Positions 16,305 through 26,395 of a stretch of 40,063 nt of DNA are shown piece after piece. The stretch covers positions 163,956 through 204,018 of the forward strand of contig MOYB01000005.1 in NCBI GenBank assembly GCA_001899385.1, given 5' to 3'. Under the pieces are notes generated by a model that saw only the letters and a program-made list of their open reading frames with translations, did not search any database and was not told the origin of the DNA. How positions within the stretch are numbered: position 1 is the first letter of the stretch; each line of letters begins with the position of its first letter. Position numbers and translations under genes: made by a program. The stretch comes from Candidatus Caenarcanum bioreactoricola. Its GTDB lineage: Bacteria > Cyanobacteriota > Vampirovibrionia > Caenarcaniphilales > Caenarcanaceae.

Positions 16305-19300
16305 ATGACTAAAGTTCAAAATATATTAAATGTACCATATATAGCCCCCCCTCCTCTTCATCCTGATTTGGATATATTATTTCCACCTCAAATTGATGAT
16401 GATAGTAAAAAAACTAAAAAAACTAAAAAACGTGATGATGATCAAGCAGTCTATCTTCTTCCGCAAGATTATTCACAATTATTAAAGAGTCCTTATCCTA
16501 TAGCTGGAGCTTTTGCACTTTCTTCCCTTGCAGTACTTGGATATGAAAAAATTCAAGAAAAAAGATTAGATTCTAGATTTGACAAAGATCTTAGTACTAA
16601 ACTTGCTGGGGAATTACTTGCTAAGGAATATTTTTCTGCTAAAGATATGGCTGCAATGGCTGATAGAGCTTTAGAATTTCTTCTTAACCCTGATAAAATT
16701 ATAATTCCAGATAGGTATATACAAACGCTACATACAACTCCAGAACAAAGAGAACAAGGTATTAAAGCTTTAAAAAGATATGTACAAAACTATTCAGCTA
16801 TATTACTTTCTGGACGTATGCCCATGCTTGCTTATGATTTTGATGGACATACAGGTTATAAAAATGCAATGTGGACTAATTCAATAGGTTGTTCAAATCA
16901 TAATGAAGACATTGCTAATTTAGGTAAAATAATGCTTTTTCAAAGAAGACTTAGAGGTTATGCTGATGTTATGTGGGATTTACCTAAAGAAAAAATAGAT
17001 CAAATAGGACTTTATTATGGACTTTCAATGAGACCAACTGCTTTTAGCGGTGAAACTTTTACTAGAATTTTTAGAACCCCTTCTGATCCAGGAGTCTTTG
17101 TTAAAACTTCAGTAGATGCAGTTGCTTCTGAAATGCTTTTTGGGACAGATTCTAATAGTCCTTTTCTCGATGCTATCTCTTATGCGGGTTTTGGCGGACC
17201 TCTTCAAGTAACTAATGGTGGTAAAATTACTTTTGCTCCCAATAAAAAATATATAGAAAATGCAAGTGCAACATGGGATTTTTTAAGTAATACTGTTAAA
17301 GAAGGTGGTATTATAACTCCTGAAGCAGAAGCTAGATTAGCATATTTAGATTCATTAAATCCAAAAGCACCTAATGAATTAAAAGCTGAAAAACAAAGAG
17401 CAGAATACAATTTAAATATTTTAAAAACAAAAGGTGCTACTGAACAAGAAATAAAGGCCGCAGAAGCCAGATTAAGTGCTACAGAGCAAGCTCTTAAAAA
17501 ATACAATCTTAGTCCATCAGAATTTAATAAAAAATTTGCAGAATACCAAAAAGAAGTTTTTAGACATTTAGCAGGAGGAGATCTTACTCATTTAAAGCTT
17601 GGTTTATTACAAACTTTAGCACATTGGTCTGAGGCAGTAGGTGCTGCAGCTTTTGAAATAAAGAGTATTCCTGCTTGGGCTCTTAAAGTTGATGAACCTT
17701 TATATAAAGACTTTATGAAAATGGCTGATATATTAGAAAAAGCCACTATAGAAAGTCAAACTTATGTGAAAGATATATATCATAATTATATAGTTGATAA
17801 AAAAGGGAATTTAATAGTAAATCCTGATTATAAAGCAGATTGGTTCGAAAAACTTGTTGTTAATTTTACTGATGCATCTAAACCTCAAATAGGTAAAATA
17901 CCTCTTCCTACTGAATGGTATCAAAAATTAATTAAAAAACAATATGAAAATCCATACGAAATGTACCGTGAATGGTTTTCAATGCGACTTTTCAATCTTT
18001 GTTTACATGCAATGGATGGGAAAAGTTCTTCTGCTGGAACAGGAACTGATCTTATAACAAAAAGAGCTCATGGTGAATTGTTTGATAAAGATGGTAGGGT
18101 TATAAATAATCCAGTTGTAATTGAACAAGGTATCCCAAGAGTAACTGTTTCTCATGTGGACGAGACAGTTGGAACAGCATGGTCTGATGTGTATAAAAGA
18201 ACTCATCTTGCTGGTATATTTAATTTATATGGGCAAGATAAAAGAACAAAAGAATTTATAGGAAATCTTACACATCATTATGCTGATTTAAAAGATTTAC
18301 CAAAGGATTTACAAGAAAAATTAAAATATGTTGATTTTAGTCATGGATATAAAAATTTCATGAATTTTGCTGATAGTAATGTAAATTATTCAGGTATTAC
18401 GCAGTTTGTATATTTACAAAATCTAAAAAAAGAATATGCAGAAAGATTATTTACTTTAGATCCTAAATATAAAGATTTTCAAAATTTAATAGGAAAAGAA
18501 AGAGAAGCAAAAATAAAAAAAATTGCTGATGCATTAAGTATTAAAGATATAACAATAATAGCTCAATCTCAAATGATGCAGGTTGATAATGGACCTAAAG
18601 CTCCTTATAGTGAATTTCAGCCAGTTGCAAGTAAAGCTGAAGGATATAGAGAGACTTCTACTTATAAAGATTATAAAGATTATATAACTGCTGTTGTAGG
18701 AGGAGATAGTCAAGGTACAGATTTAATAGCTGTATATGATTGTATTCTTCGTGGAGAAAGAAAACAAGAAGAAATAAAACAAGGTTTTATAAACTTTTTT
18801 ACACAACTTAAGAAAAAAGGAGGTATAACAGAAGCTAAATTTAATGAAATAATTGCTAAAGCAGATCAAATAGCACCTTTATTAGTTGAACATGCTTTAT
18901 TAGGTAATGTTGATAGAGGACAAATAGATTTTTATAATGATAAATCTAAAGGTCATATAATACAATTAGGATTAGAAAATCCCTTTCCTACTTTTAGATT
19001 TGGATTAGAAAAATTAGATAAAGGACATGTTAAACTTGTTGGTTTTGGATGGGGAGAATATAGAAATCAAGTAATGGATCCAGATAAAGAATTTAGAGGA
19101 AAACCAGTAGAAAAAGCAATAAAATATTTAGAAGCAAAAATAAGTAGATCTTTTGATGTGCATCAGAATCTAGCAAAACATGGAATAATGGTAGATCTTC
19201 TTTTAAACTATGATCCAAATAAAATAGATTACAATGTCTTAACTGATAAAATGATAAATTATGAAGGAAGAAAAAATCTTGAAAAAAATAGATATGGTGC

Positions 19301-21008
19301 TGGTTATATAATGCTTCCTCATAAATGGAGCAAACAACTTGATAGAATTATGCGAGTTCAATTACCTGAAAATGTATATGGTAATACTGCTCATATAATA
19401 AAAAATGCTCCTGTTATTTCTGGTAAATTAGCTTTATCTGCAGTTGGACTTATTGGTATGGGTACTTTAGGTAAAGTTGTAATTGATTATTTAGATAAAA
19501 ACAAAGAAGATAAAGATTTAGATAATCCTCCTGATGAAAATCTAAATATTATTAAATTTAAAAGTCATTTGAGTTTAAGAGATAATGCTTCTAATGCAAA
19601 TTCAATAGAAACACAAAATTCTGAAATTAAGAAAAATAAAAAAACAGCAAAACAACAAAAAGATGATGAAGCAAAGAAAAGTCTTCTTACAAGAATGATA
19701 TATTTAGGAAACGCTTTTGCAATGGGAGCTTTAGGACTTTCTACTTCTTTTATAGAACCAGTATTATGGCCCTTTCAACTTATAGGTTCTGGCTTAGGTA
19801 TAGCTTCTGGTTTTATGCCAATGGGCTTTACTCAACAAATGGCTTCTATGTTATCTTTTCCTATATGGCTTTTAGGAAATGCACAGAAGCAAGGTCAAGA
19901 AGGTGAAAGTGCTTATATTGATGAATATTTGGGACTTGAAAAAAATCCAGAAGCAAAATTTAAAGAAAAAGGTTTTTTAACAAAAATTGCAAATAATATA
20001 ACAATAAAAGAAAATGAATTTGGAAAACATTTAGATAAAGATTTAATAGCATTACCTCCTAATAAAAGAACTTATGAAGATTTAAAACCTATTAATGCTT
20101 TATTAATGAAGAATATGGAGCGGAAACAATTATATCTTGAAAATGAATTTAAACTTCCTAGATTTATTTCAAGAGGTATCGCAGGAGCACAATGGAATAC
20201 TCAAATGTTAAAGAAAACAATTGATAGTAATTTTCTCCTTATAAGACCTTCTTGGAGAAGATCTGCTACTAATGGGGTAAAATGGTGGGGACCTCATAGT
20301 CAAGCAGCTTTTCTTAATTTAGCTGGTTTAGCTTCTTTAGGTACTATTAGTTTATTTAGCGTATTAGAATATATTAGAGAAAGATGGGCTAGAACAGAAT
20401 ATAAAAAACAAGAAGGTCTTAATTATAATAAAGAAAAAGAAGATAAATTTATTCGTGGACAATCCTTTATGGAAAAACTTTCTAGAATAACTATAACTGG
20501 AGCTTCTTTAATTTCACCAATAGTTTATGGAGTACAAGGACATTTATTTTATCAGAATGCTTTTGCAAATAGACTAAGATGGGCAGTTGAAGCTTCTAAT
20601 GGAAAGAGACAAAAAGAATTTGATCCTGCTAAACTTGGAATACCTTTAATGATTACATCAGGATTACAAGGTTTAACTGCTTTAGGTGCAGGCTTTACAG
20701 ATCTTTCTGGAATGAGTAATATTTGGAGTAATAATTTAACTAATTTCTACAATTTATTAAGTGCGGCTTCTATTGCTATTATGGCAAAAGGAATAGAAAA
20801 TGGAACTTCAATGGGAACAGTTAGACAAGCATTAGGTGCCAGAAAAAATCTTCCTTTTGGATTAAGCTCTCAATCAGCAGGATTTATGGCAGATTCCAAA
20901 CAATTCTTTCAACAACAAATAGAAAATAATGGTAGAAAAAATGGTAGAAGAGTTTCAATTATAAATGCTTCTGATAAAGATCAAATAATTGCTTCTTTAA
21001 ATAGTTAA
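16305..21008 (+). CDS. Unrecognised 1567-residue membrane-associated protein
   Basis: I do not recognise the family. The N-terminus is Pro-rich ('APPPLHPDLD') followed by a Lys/Asp stretch and one hydrophobic segment near 63-80. Residues 90-1030 look soluble and mainly helical, with a charged helical stretch at about 345-405. Hydrophobic segments recur at about 1040-1062, 1130-1192 (two or three), 1334-1358, 1394-1419, 1443-1470 and 1481-1501, so the last third is membrane-embedded. A Lys-rich linker lies at about 1065-1128. No Walker, protease, nuclease or glycosyltransferase motif is evident. No Shine-Dalgarno is seen before the ATG. Codon use resembles the neighbours, so there is no sign of recent acquisition. 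It converges with the next gene, leaving 3 bases between stops. Confidence 0.8.
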   Translation: MTKVQNILNVPYIAPPPLHPDLDILFPPQIDDDSKKTKKTKKRDDDQAVYLLPQDYSQLLKSPYPIAGAFALSSLAVLGYEKIQEKRLDSRFDKDLSTKLAGELLAKEYFSAKDMAAMADRALEFLLNPDKIIIPDRYIQTLHTTPEQREQGIKALKRYVQNYSAILLSGRMPMLAYDFDGHTGYKNAMWTNSIGCSNHNEDIANLGKIMLFQRRLRGYADVMWDLPKEKIDQIGLYYGLSMRPTAFSGETFTRIFRTPSDPGVFVKTSVDAVASEMLFGTDSNSPFLDAISYAGFGGPLQVTNGGKITFAPNKKYIENASATWDFLSNTVKEGGIITPEAEARLAYLDSLNPKAPNELKAEKQRAEYNLNILKTKGATEQEIKAAEARLSATEQALKKYNLSPSEFNKKFAEYQKEVFRHLAGGDLTHLKLGLLQTLAHWSEAVGAAAFEIKSIPAWALKVDEPLYKDFMKMADILEKATIESQTYVKDIYHNYIVDKKGNLIVNPDYKADWFEKLVVNFTDASKPQIGKIPLPTEWYQKLIKKQYENPYEMYREWFSMRLFNLCLHAMDGKSSSAGTGTDLITKRAHGELFDKDGRVINNPVVIEQGIPRVTVSHVDETVGTAWSDVYKRTHLAGIFNLYGQDKRTKEFIGNLTHHYADLKDLPKDLQEKLKYVDFSHGYKNFMNFADSNVNYSGITQFVYLQNLKKEYAERLFTLDPKYKDFQNLIGKEREAKIKKIADALSIKDITIIAQSQMMQVDNGPKAPYSEFQPVASKAEGYRETSTYKDYKDYITAVVGGDSQGTDLIAVYDCILRGERKQEEIKQGFINFFTQLKKKGGITEAKFNEIIAKADQIAPLLVEHALLGNVDRGQIDFYNDKSKGHIIQLGLENPFPTFRFGLEKLDKGHVKLVGFGWGEYRNQVMDPDKEFRGKPVEKAIKYLEAKISRSFDVHQNLAKHGIMVDLLLNYDPNKIDYNVLTDKMINYEGRKNLEKNRYGAGYIMLPHKWSKQLDRIMRVQLPENVYGNTAHIIKNAPVISGKLALSAVGLIGMGTLGKVVIDYLDKNKEDKDLDNPPDENLNIIKFKSHLSLRDNASNANSIETQNSEIKKNKKTAKQQKDDEAKKSLLTRMIYLGNAFAMGALGLSTSFIEPVLWPFQLIGSGLGIASGFMPMGFTQQMASMLSFPIWLLGNAQKQGQEGESAYIDEYLGLEKNPEAKFKEKGFLTKIANNITIKENEFGKHLDKDLIALPPNKRTYEDLKPINALLMKNMERKQLYLENEFKLPRFISRGIAGAQWNTQMLKKTIDSNFLLIRPSWRRSATNGVKWWGPHSQAAFLNLAGLASLGTISLFSVLEYIRERWARTEYKKQEGLNYNKEKEDKFIRGQSFMEKLSRITITGASLISPIVYGVQGHLFYQNAFANRLRWAVEASNGKRQKEFDPAKLGIPLMITSGLQGLTALGAGFTDLSGMSNIWSNNLTNFYNLLSAASIAIMAKGIENGTSMGTVRQALGARKNLPFGLSSQSAGFMADSKQFFQQQIENNGRKNGRRVSIINASDKDQIIASLNS

Positions 21009-21011
21009 TTT

Positions 21012-21596
21012 TTAAAACTCTTTATTTAATTCTCTTATATGATTTTCAATAAAATCTCTATTAATATAAATTTTTAACTTATCAAACTCTTTAAAACTTA
21101 AGTTCTCTGGCTTCTCTTTAAGCATATTAACAGGCATTTTTATTATGCTTGTTATTAGAACTGGAATTCCAAGCATATTTTTTTCTTTATTTTTTTCATC
21201 ATTATTTGTTTTATCAGATTGAAAACTAATTTGACTATTTATAGGAATTAAATTTCCATTAGGAATAATTAAATAATCTATATTTATAGTTAATTTAGAA
21301 GATTTATTAAACATATTAGATAATTCATTTTCACTGACTGTAGCAGTAATCCAACTACCTTTTGAAATTAATAATATATTATCTTTTTGTGAATAAATAT
21401 TATTTAAAATTCTTGTAGAAAAAATATCTCCTATTTCTGAAGTTTCATTATCAATGCCTTTTTCAACAATTAATTCTAAAACTATAGGATCTAAATCTTC
21501 TTTATAATCTTTAATTTCCTCTTTTGCAATTAATGCTGAATTCAATACTGAAAATAATAAAATACTAATTAATTTAGACAAAAATCTTTTTTTCAT
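21012..21596 (-). CDS. Secreted protein of unknown function
   Basis: A 194-residue protein with an N-terminal signal peptide (KK charge, hydrophobic core, cleavage near 'LIAKEE'). The middle has a beta-rich pattern 'GDIFSTRIL...ILLISKGSWITATV...LIIPNGNLIPI', which loosely resembles the TrbI/VirB10-type or other envelope beta domains where a strand is followed by 'G' and 'P.G..I'. That resemblance is weak and function is not assigned. It is the third gene of a minus-strand set; the preceding gene ends 8 bases upstream. Confidence 0.7.
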   Translation of the reverse strand: MKKRFLSKLISILLFSVLNSALIAKEEIKDYKEDLDPIVLELIVEKGIDNETSEIGDIFSTRILNNIYSQKDNILLISKGSWITATVSENELSNMFNKSSKLTINIDYLIIPNGNLIPINSQISFQSDKTNNDEKNKEKNMLGIPVLITSIIKMPVNMLKEKPENLSFKEFDKLKIYINRDFIENHIRELNKEF

Positions 21597-21604
21597 AATT
21601 TTTA

Positions 21605-23476
21605 TTATAAACTAGATAAATTAGTATTTAAAATTTTTGAAATTTCTTTATTTAAAAACATAAAAGTATTTTTTTCTTCTTCTTTATTTGTATTAGATAT
21701 ACTTTCAAATAAAATTATATTTAATATTTTTAATTTTTCTGAAATATAATCTCTGTAGAATTTTATTTTATCAGTATTTTCTGTTTCTAATTCAAGAAAT
21801 TTAAGGATTTTACTATAAAAATATAAGCTTTTTTTACTATGTTCACTAAGCCTGCTAATATCATCTATTTTTCCTAATTTTATATAAGTTTCTGCTAATA
21901 ATAAAATCAAATTTATATATCTTTTACTTGCTTCTTGTTCAAAAGACAAGGCTTTCCCTAGAGCCTTAATTGCTGCATTTAAAGAAGCTTTTTCATTTAT
22001 AGTATGTTCTGCTAATTCTATATAAATTCTACCTATTTGTTCAAAAGAAAAACTATATTTATACTTTTCTTTTTCATGATCATAAAATTTAAGGGATTTT
22101 TGAAAAGCAGATAATGCTAATTCTAAATTTAATTCTTTATTAGAAAAAATGCTTAGATCTTTATATACTGTACCTAAAAGATTATACCAAGAACCTCTTT
22201 CTTCATTATTTTTAGACTCCGCTATTTCACGATGGCATAAAGGTAAAATAAAATCTCTTATTTCATCTATATAATGCATTTCAAAAAATAATGTTTCTAT
22301 ATAAAGAGTTTGAGAAGCTTTTAAGTTTTCTTTCCAAAAAATATTTCGCTCTAAACTTTTTTTCAAAGCATCTAAACATTCTTCAATTTGTGAAAGCCAT
22401 AAAGTTTTTCTAATTTTTAAATTTTGATCTTTAACTATACTTAATAAACCTAAATTCAAATTATTAATTTCTGAAGATGAAAAAGAAAGATTTATTAGTT
22501 GTTTTAATTTTTTTTGTATGAACTCTGGAATAGTGTATATAACAATTATACCTGTTCGTTTTCTCTCGAAAAACAATAATTTAGCTAAAAAATCAAAAAT
22601 ACTTTCAAAATCTTTCTTTATAGGAAATTTATCTTTGCAAAGTCTATAAATTTGTTCAACACTAAAACCAATATTAGAAAGATATAAAACATTTTTTAAT
22701 ATAAACAATGCTTCTTTTGAAAGATTCTTAATAATTACATTAAAAAAACTTTTTATAGGATCTTTTGAATTTTTTTCTAATTCTTTAACAAATTTTGAAA
22801 AATTATATTTCTTGTATTTTATAAAAACTAATATAGAAAATATAAATTTAGGAAAACTTGAAAATATATTAAATATTAATTGAAAATCTCTTTGATAACG
22901 AATTTCCGAACCTCTATTATGTCCATATAAAACACAAGCTAAATCCATTATTTTTTCAATTTCACAAGCTTCTATATTAATTAAATGAAAATCTTCTAAT
23001 TCTTCTTTTTTTTCATCTATACAAATTAGGTGAAAATCTTCACATTTTCTTAAAAAATTTTTAAATTCATTATCTACTATATTTGAAATCCCCTTTAAAA
23101 TTAATATATCTTTATTTTCTTTAAAAATTCTAAAAAAATCTTCTTCTGGATTCTTACTTTCAATCTGCATTTCTTTAAGCAAAGCATAACATAATTGAAA
23201 AGAATCTCTTATTAAATAAGGAATTTCAAAAAATAAAAATTTCTTTGTTTTTAATAATTCATTTAATAAATAATTTTCAAAACCATATAATTCATTTACT
23301 TTTATTAATATTTTATTCTTCTCTTGAATTATTTTTGGTAATTCTGTTTTTTGAGAAGAAAATTCCCAATTAAAAAAATCAAGCAAATATTTGTCCATTA
23401 GCTCGATTTCAGATTTTAAACTATTTATTCTTTTAAGAGAAAAAGAAAGTGTTGTTATTCTATCTTTAAAAAACAT
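21605..23476 (-). CDS. Putative degenerate NB-ARC (STAND-like) protein with TPR region
   Basis: A 623-residue protein. Residues 60-330 follow the spacing of an NB-ARC ATPase: a 'KILIKVNELYGFENYLLNEL' stretch where a P-loop would sit, 'KDILILKGIS' where Walker B (LLVLDD) would sit, 'DFHLINIEACEIEKIMDLA' like the 'L.pL...EA..L' segment, and 'LSKEALFILKNVLYLSNIGFSVEQI' like the winged-helix start. The Gly-Lys-Thr of Walker A and both Asp of Walker B are missing, so ATP use is unlikely. Residues about 430-590 form TPR-like helical pairs ('LELALSAFQKSLKFYDHEK', 'SLNAAIKALGKALSFEQEA'). The domain reading is inference from pattern only. It sits between two secreted proteins with 8-base gaps. Confidence 0.7.
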   Translation of the reverse strand: MFFKDRITTLSFSLKRINSLKSEIELMDKYLLDFFNWEFSSQKTELPKIIQEKNKILIKVNELYGFENYLLNELLKTKKFLFFEIPYLIRDSFQLCYALLKEMQIESKNPEEDFFRIFKENKDILILKGISNIVDNEFKNFLRKCEDFHLICIDEKKEELEDFHLINIEACEIEKIMDLACVLYGHNRGSEIRYQRDFQLIFNIFSSFPKFIFSILVFIKYKKYNFSKFVKELEKNSKDPIKSFFNVIIKNLSKEALFILKNVLYLSNIGFSVEQIYRLCKDKFPIKKDFESIFDFLAKLLFFERKRTGIIVIYTIPEFIQKKLKQLINLSFSSSEINNLNLGLLSIVKDQNLKIRKTLWLSQIEECLDALKKSLERNIFWKENLKASQTLYIETLFFEMHYIDEIRDFILPLCHREIAESKNNEERGSWYNLLGTVYKDLSIFSNKELNLELALSAFQKSLKFYDHEKEKYKYSFSFEQIGRIYIELAEHTINEKASLNAAIKALGKALSFEQEASKRYINLILLLAETYIKLGKIDDISRLSEHSKKSLYFYSKILKFLELETENTDKIKFYRDYISEKLKILNIILFESISNTNKEEEKNTFMFLNKEISKILNTNLSSL

Positions 23477-23484
23477 TCTTTAAT

Positions 23485-23883
23485 TTAAGGCATAATATGA
23501 CAAGTTGGGCAAGGCATACCTACATTTCCATATGGAGAATACCACCCATTATAACTAGGACAAGCTGCAGGATATGGGCAAGGAGCAACATATCTTACTG
23601 GTTGGCAAGCAGCTTGACTCATCATTGGCGCTGGTGCCATTGCAACAGGGGCTGCTACAGGCATAGCTTGCATGCATCCACCACCACAACATCCATTAGA
23701 ACAATTATTGCTACTAAGATCTTTAAGCCAATGTAAAGAAGTTAAACCTAAAGCAGTTCCTCCAAGAGCAGTACCAATTATTCCTAAAGTAACAGGTTCA
23801 GCTTTATTTTGATTTGGACAAAAGAAAATGCCAGTTAATATAAGACTTAAGCATAATATTTTGTAAATTATTTTATTGTTCAT
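23485..23883 (-). CDS. Small secreted Cys/Pro/Ala-rich protein
   Basis: A 132-residue protein with a signal peptide (hydrophobic core at about 8-21, cleavage near 'NKAEP'), a Gly-rich hydrophobic stretch 'GIIGTALGGTALGLTS', then a 'CSNGCCGGGCMQ' cluster and a low-complexity tail rich in Pro, Ala, Tyr and Cys ending 'CPTCHIMP'. About ten cysteines lie in the mature part, suggesting disulfide cross-linking or metal binding at the cell surface. It is the first gene of the three-gene minus-strand operon. No family recognised. Confidence 0.7.
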   Translation of the reverse strand: MNNKIIYKILCLSLILTGIFFCPNQNKAEPVTLGIIGTALGGTALGLTSLHWLKDLSSNNCSNGCCGGGCMQAMPVAAPVAMAPAPMMSQAACQPVRYVAPCPYPAACPSYNGWYSPYGNVGMPCPTCHIMP

Positions 23884-24010
23884 TTGGTAAAAAAATTAAG
23901 CTTTAACTATATAGTAAATTCCCCGAGATTAGATTTATAAACTATTGTTTACCCTAAATAATTTATAGAAATAATATCATTATTATTAGATCTTACTCAA
24001 GTACGAAAAA

Positions 24011-24229
24011 TTAATGCCTTATAATAAAAAAAGTTAATAAAAGAGTTATTAAAGGATGTTCTTTTATTTTTTCCATAAGTATTTGAAATAATTCTTGTTC
24101 TTTATTTAATTTTGGTTTATTAGATTCATCATTAATATTAGTTGCTTCTAAAATATTTAAAGGAACTGCTCTTTTATTGCTAGCTAAATGATAATTTGAT
24201 TTTAAAATTATCAGAGAAACTTTACGCAT
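24011..24229 (-). CDS. Possible small tail-anchored protein
   Basis: A 72-residue frame with a charged middle ('NKPKLNKEQELFQILMEKIKEH') and a C-terminal hydrophobic segment 'PLITLLLTFFII'. It lies in the gap upstream of groES with no clear Shine-Dalgarno and no recognised family. It could be a chance frame, but the amphipathic helix plus tail anchor is protein-like. Confidence 0.35.
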   Translation of the reverse strand: MRKVSLIILKSNYHLASNKRAVPLNILEATNINDESNKPKLNKEQELFQILMEKIKEHPLITLLLTFFIIRH

Positions 24230-24291
24230 CTTTAATATATCTGTATTTTACTCTTAATATAAATATAACATTATTTTCCGAATTTTATTTC

Positions 24292-24320
24292 TTTTGATTT
24301 TTAAATTTTTAAGTTATAAT
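24292..24320 (+). promoter_or_regulatory. Candidate promoter of groESL
   Basis: A perfect TATAAT at 24315-24320 with TTTTGA at 24292-24297, spacer 17, upstream of a strong Shine-Dalgarno (AAGGAG near 24344) for groES. No CIRCE inverted repeat (TTAGCACTC-N9-GAGTGCTAA) is present in the upstream gap, so HrcA control at this site is not supported. Confidence 0.45.
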
Positions 24321-24362
24321 TTTATTTGGTTTCAAAATTTTTAGAAGGAGACTATATATAAA

Positions 24363-24662
24363 ATGACAAAATGCAACTTGAATCCCACAGAAGACAGGGT
24401 AGTTGTTGAAAAGGTTGAATCTGAAGAGAAAACAAGCGGTGGTATTCTTCTTCCTGATACAGCAAAAGAAAAACCACAAATTGGAATAATCTTAAAAACA
24501 GGTCCAGGGAAAAAAGATGAAAAAGGAAATCTTATTTCTACTGACTTGAAAGTCGGAGATAAAGTTGTTTATGCCAAATACAGCGGTACTGAACTCAAAC
24601 TTTGTGGAAAAGAATATCTTATTCTTAGAGCTAGTGATGTGCTTGCCGTTATAGAAGGATAA
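24363..24662 (+). CDS. groES: Co-chaperonin GroES
   Basis: A 99-residue ring co-chaperone that caps GroEL. It shows 'LNPTEDRVVVEKVE' at the N-terminus, the mobile loop 'EEKTSGGILLPDTAKEKP', and 'GDKVVYAKYSGTELKL' near the C-terminus. A strong AAGGAG lies upstream. groEL starts 58 bases after the stop. Confidence 0.97.
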   Translation: MTKCNLNPTEDRVVVEKVESEEKTSGGILLPDTAKEKPQIGIILKTGPGKKDEKGNLISTDLKVGDKVVYAKYSGTELKLCGKEYLILRASDVLAVIEG

Positions 24663-24720
24663 TTGGGTATTTGGTTTTTAAAAAAAATTTTTAAGTTGAT
24701 TTAATTAATGAGGTAAAAAA

Positions 24721-26385
24721 ATGACAGGGAAAAAGATTCTGTATAATGAAGAAGCAAGAAATGCTATTTGTGAAGGTATAAATAAACTCGCAGATGCTGT
24801 TGCTGTAACACTTGGACCTAGAGGTAAGAATGTTTTACTTAAAAAGAAATTCGGTTCTCCTCAAAGCGTTAGAGATGGAGTTACAATTGCTAAAGAAATT
24901 GAATTTGAAGATCCAGCTGAAGACACAGGTGCTCAGCTTATAAGAGAAGCAGCAAGTAGAGCTAATGATAAAGCAGGAGATGGTACTACTACTTCTGTTG
25001 TTTTAACTCGTACAATGATAAATGAAAGTCGTAAAGTTATTGCTGCAGGTGCAGATCCTCGTGAAGTAAAAAGAGGAATGGAAAAAGCAGTTGAAAAAGT
25101 TGTAGCAGCTCTTTCTGCTCAATCAAGAGAAGTAAAAGATCGTAATCAAATTAAACAAGTTGCAACTGTTGCTGCTGGAAACGATGAAGTAATCGGGGAA
25201 ATCATAGCAGATGCAATGGACAAAGTAGGTAGAGATGGTGTTATAACAGTTGAAGAAGGTAAAAGTTTAACAACTGAACTTAAAGTTGTTGAAGGTATGC
25301 AATTTGACAAAGGTTATATTTCATCATATTTTGCAACAAACATGGAAAGACAAGAAGCTGAATTAAAAGATGCTTTTGTTTTACTTTGTGAAAAGAAAAT
25401 TAATTTGATTTCTGATTTAGTACCTCTTTTAGAAAAAATTGCAAGAACAGGCAAACCTTTATTAATAATATCTGAAGATATCGAAGGTGAAGCTTTAACA
25501 ACTCTTGTAATAAACAAACTTCGTCAAGTTCTTAATGTTTGTGCGGTAAAAGCACCTGGTTTCGGAGATCGTAGAAAATCAATACTTCAAGATATCGCAG
25601 TATTAACAGGCGGAGAAGTAGTTAGTGAAGATCTTGGAACTAAGCTTGAAAATGTAGGCATTGAACAATTAGGACACTTAGACCGTGCTCTTATAACTAA
25701 AGAAAATACTACTCTTGTTGTAGATATAAATAAAGCTAATCTTAAAGAAGCAGTAGAATCTCGTAAGAAACTTATAATCAGAGAAATAGAAGAAAGTACT
25801 TCTGATTATGATAAAGAAAAATTACAAGAAAGACTTGCAAAACTTTCAGGTGGAGTTGCAACAATACAAATAGGTGCAGCAACTGAAAGTGAACTTAAAG
25901 ATAAAAAGCTTAGAGTAGAAGATGCTGTAAACGCAACAAAAGCTGCTTGTGAAGAAGGAATTGTTCCGGGTGGTGGACGTGCACTTTTAAATGCTCAAAA
26001 AGAAGTAGAAGCATTTATTCATCAATTAGAAGGTGATAGACAAATAGGTGCAAAAATCATTTACAAAGCGATTGAAGGACCTGCTCGTCAAATAGCAGAA
26101 AATGCAGGTAGAGAAGCATCTGTTATAATTCACAAATTAAAAGAAGAAAAGAATTTGAATATTGGTTATAATGCTGCTGCAAATACATTTGAAGATATGT
26201 TTGCTGCTGGAATCGTAGATCCATTAAAAGTAACCAAGGCTGCAATACAAGTTTCTTCTTCAATAGCAGGATTAATAACAGAAACTAGTGCTATTGTATT
26301 TGAAGTACCTGAAAAATCTAGCTGTGGAGCTGGTGGAATGGGTGGCGGTATGCCTGGTGGAATGGGTGGTGGAATGGATTTCTAA
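24721..26385 (+). CDS. groEL: Chaperonin GroEL
   Basis: 554 residues; folds client proteins in the GroEL/ES chamber. Visible features: 'TLGPRGKNV' and '[10 protein letters not shown]' near the N-terminus (ATP site), 'VAAGNDE', '[12 protein letters not shown]' in the apical region, '[11 protein letters not shown]' near 415, and the Gly/Met-rich tail '[17 protein letters not shown]'. A GAGG Shine-Dalgarno precedes the ATG. Only this copy is seen in the window. Transcription probably ends at the hairpin at 26453-26485. Confidence 0.98.
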   Translation: MTGKKILYNEEARNAICEGINKLADAVAVTLGPRGKNVLLKKKFGSPQSVRDGVTIAKEIEFEDPAEDTGAQLIREAASRANDKAGDGTTTSVVLTRTMINESRKVIAAGADPREVKRGMEKAVEKVVAALSAQSREVKDRNQIKQVATVAAGNDEVIGEIIADAMDKVGRDGVITVEEGKSLTTELKVVEGMQFDKGYISSYFATNMERQEAELKDAFVLLCEKKINLISDLVPLLEKIARTGKPLLIISEDIEGEALTTLVINKLRQVLNVCAVKAPGFGDRRKSILQDIAVLTGGEVVSEDLGTKLENVGIEQLGHLDRALITKENTTLVVDINKANLKEAVESRKKLIIREIEESTSDYDKEKLQERLAKLSGGVATIQIGAATESELKDKKLRVEDAVNATKAACEEGIVPGGGRALLNAQKEVEAFIHQLEGDRQIGAKIIYKAIEGPARQIAENAGREASVIIHKLKEEKNLNIGYNAAANTFEDMFAAGIVDPLKVTKAAIQVSSSIAGLITETSAIVFEVPEKSSCGAGGMGGGMPGGMGGGMDF

Positions 26386-26395
26386 TTCCAAAGAA

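Noticed and set aside
23497-23736. Plus-strand open frame opposite the Cys-rich protein
   Set aside because: It is the antisense of a low-complexity gene with a signal peptide, and its Thr/Trp/His-rich product is not protein-like.
24230-24362. CIRCE operator upstream of groES
   Set aside because: No TTAGCACTC/GAGTGCTAA inverted repeat is present.
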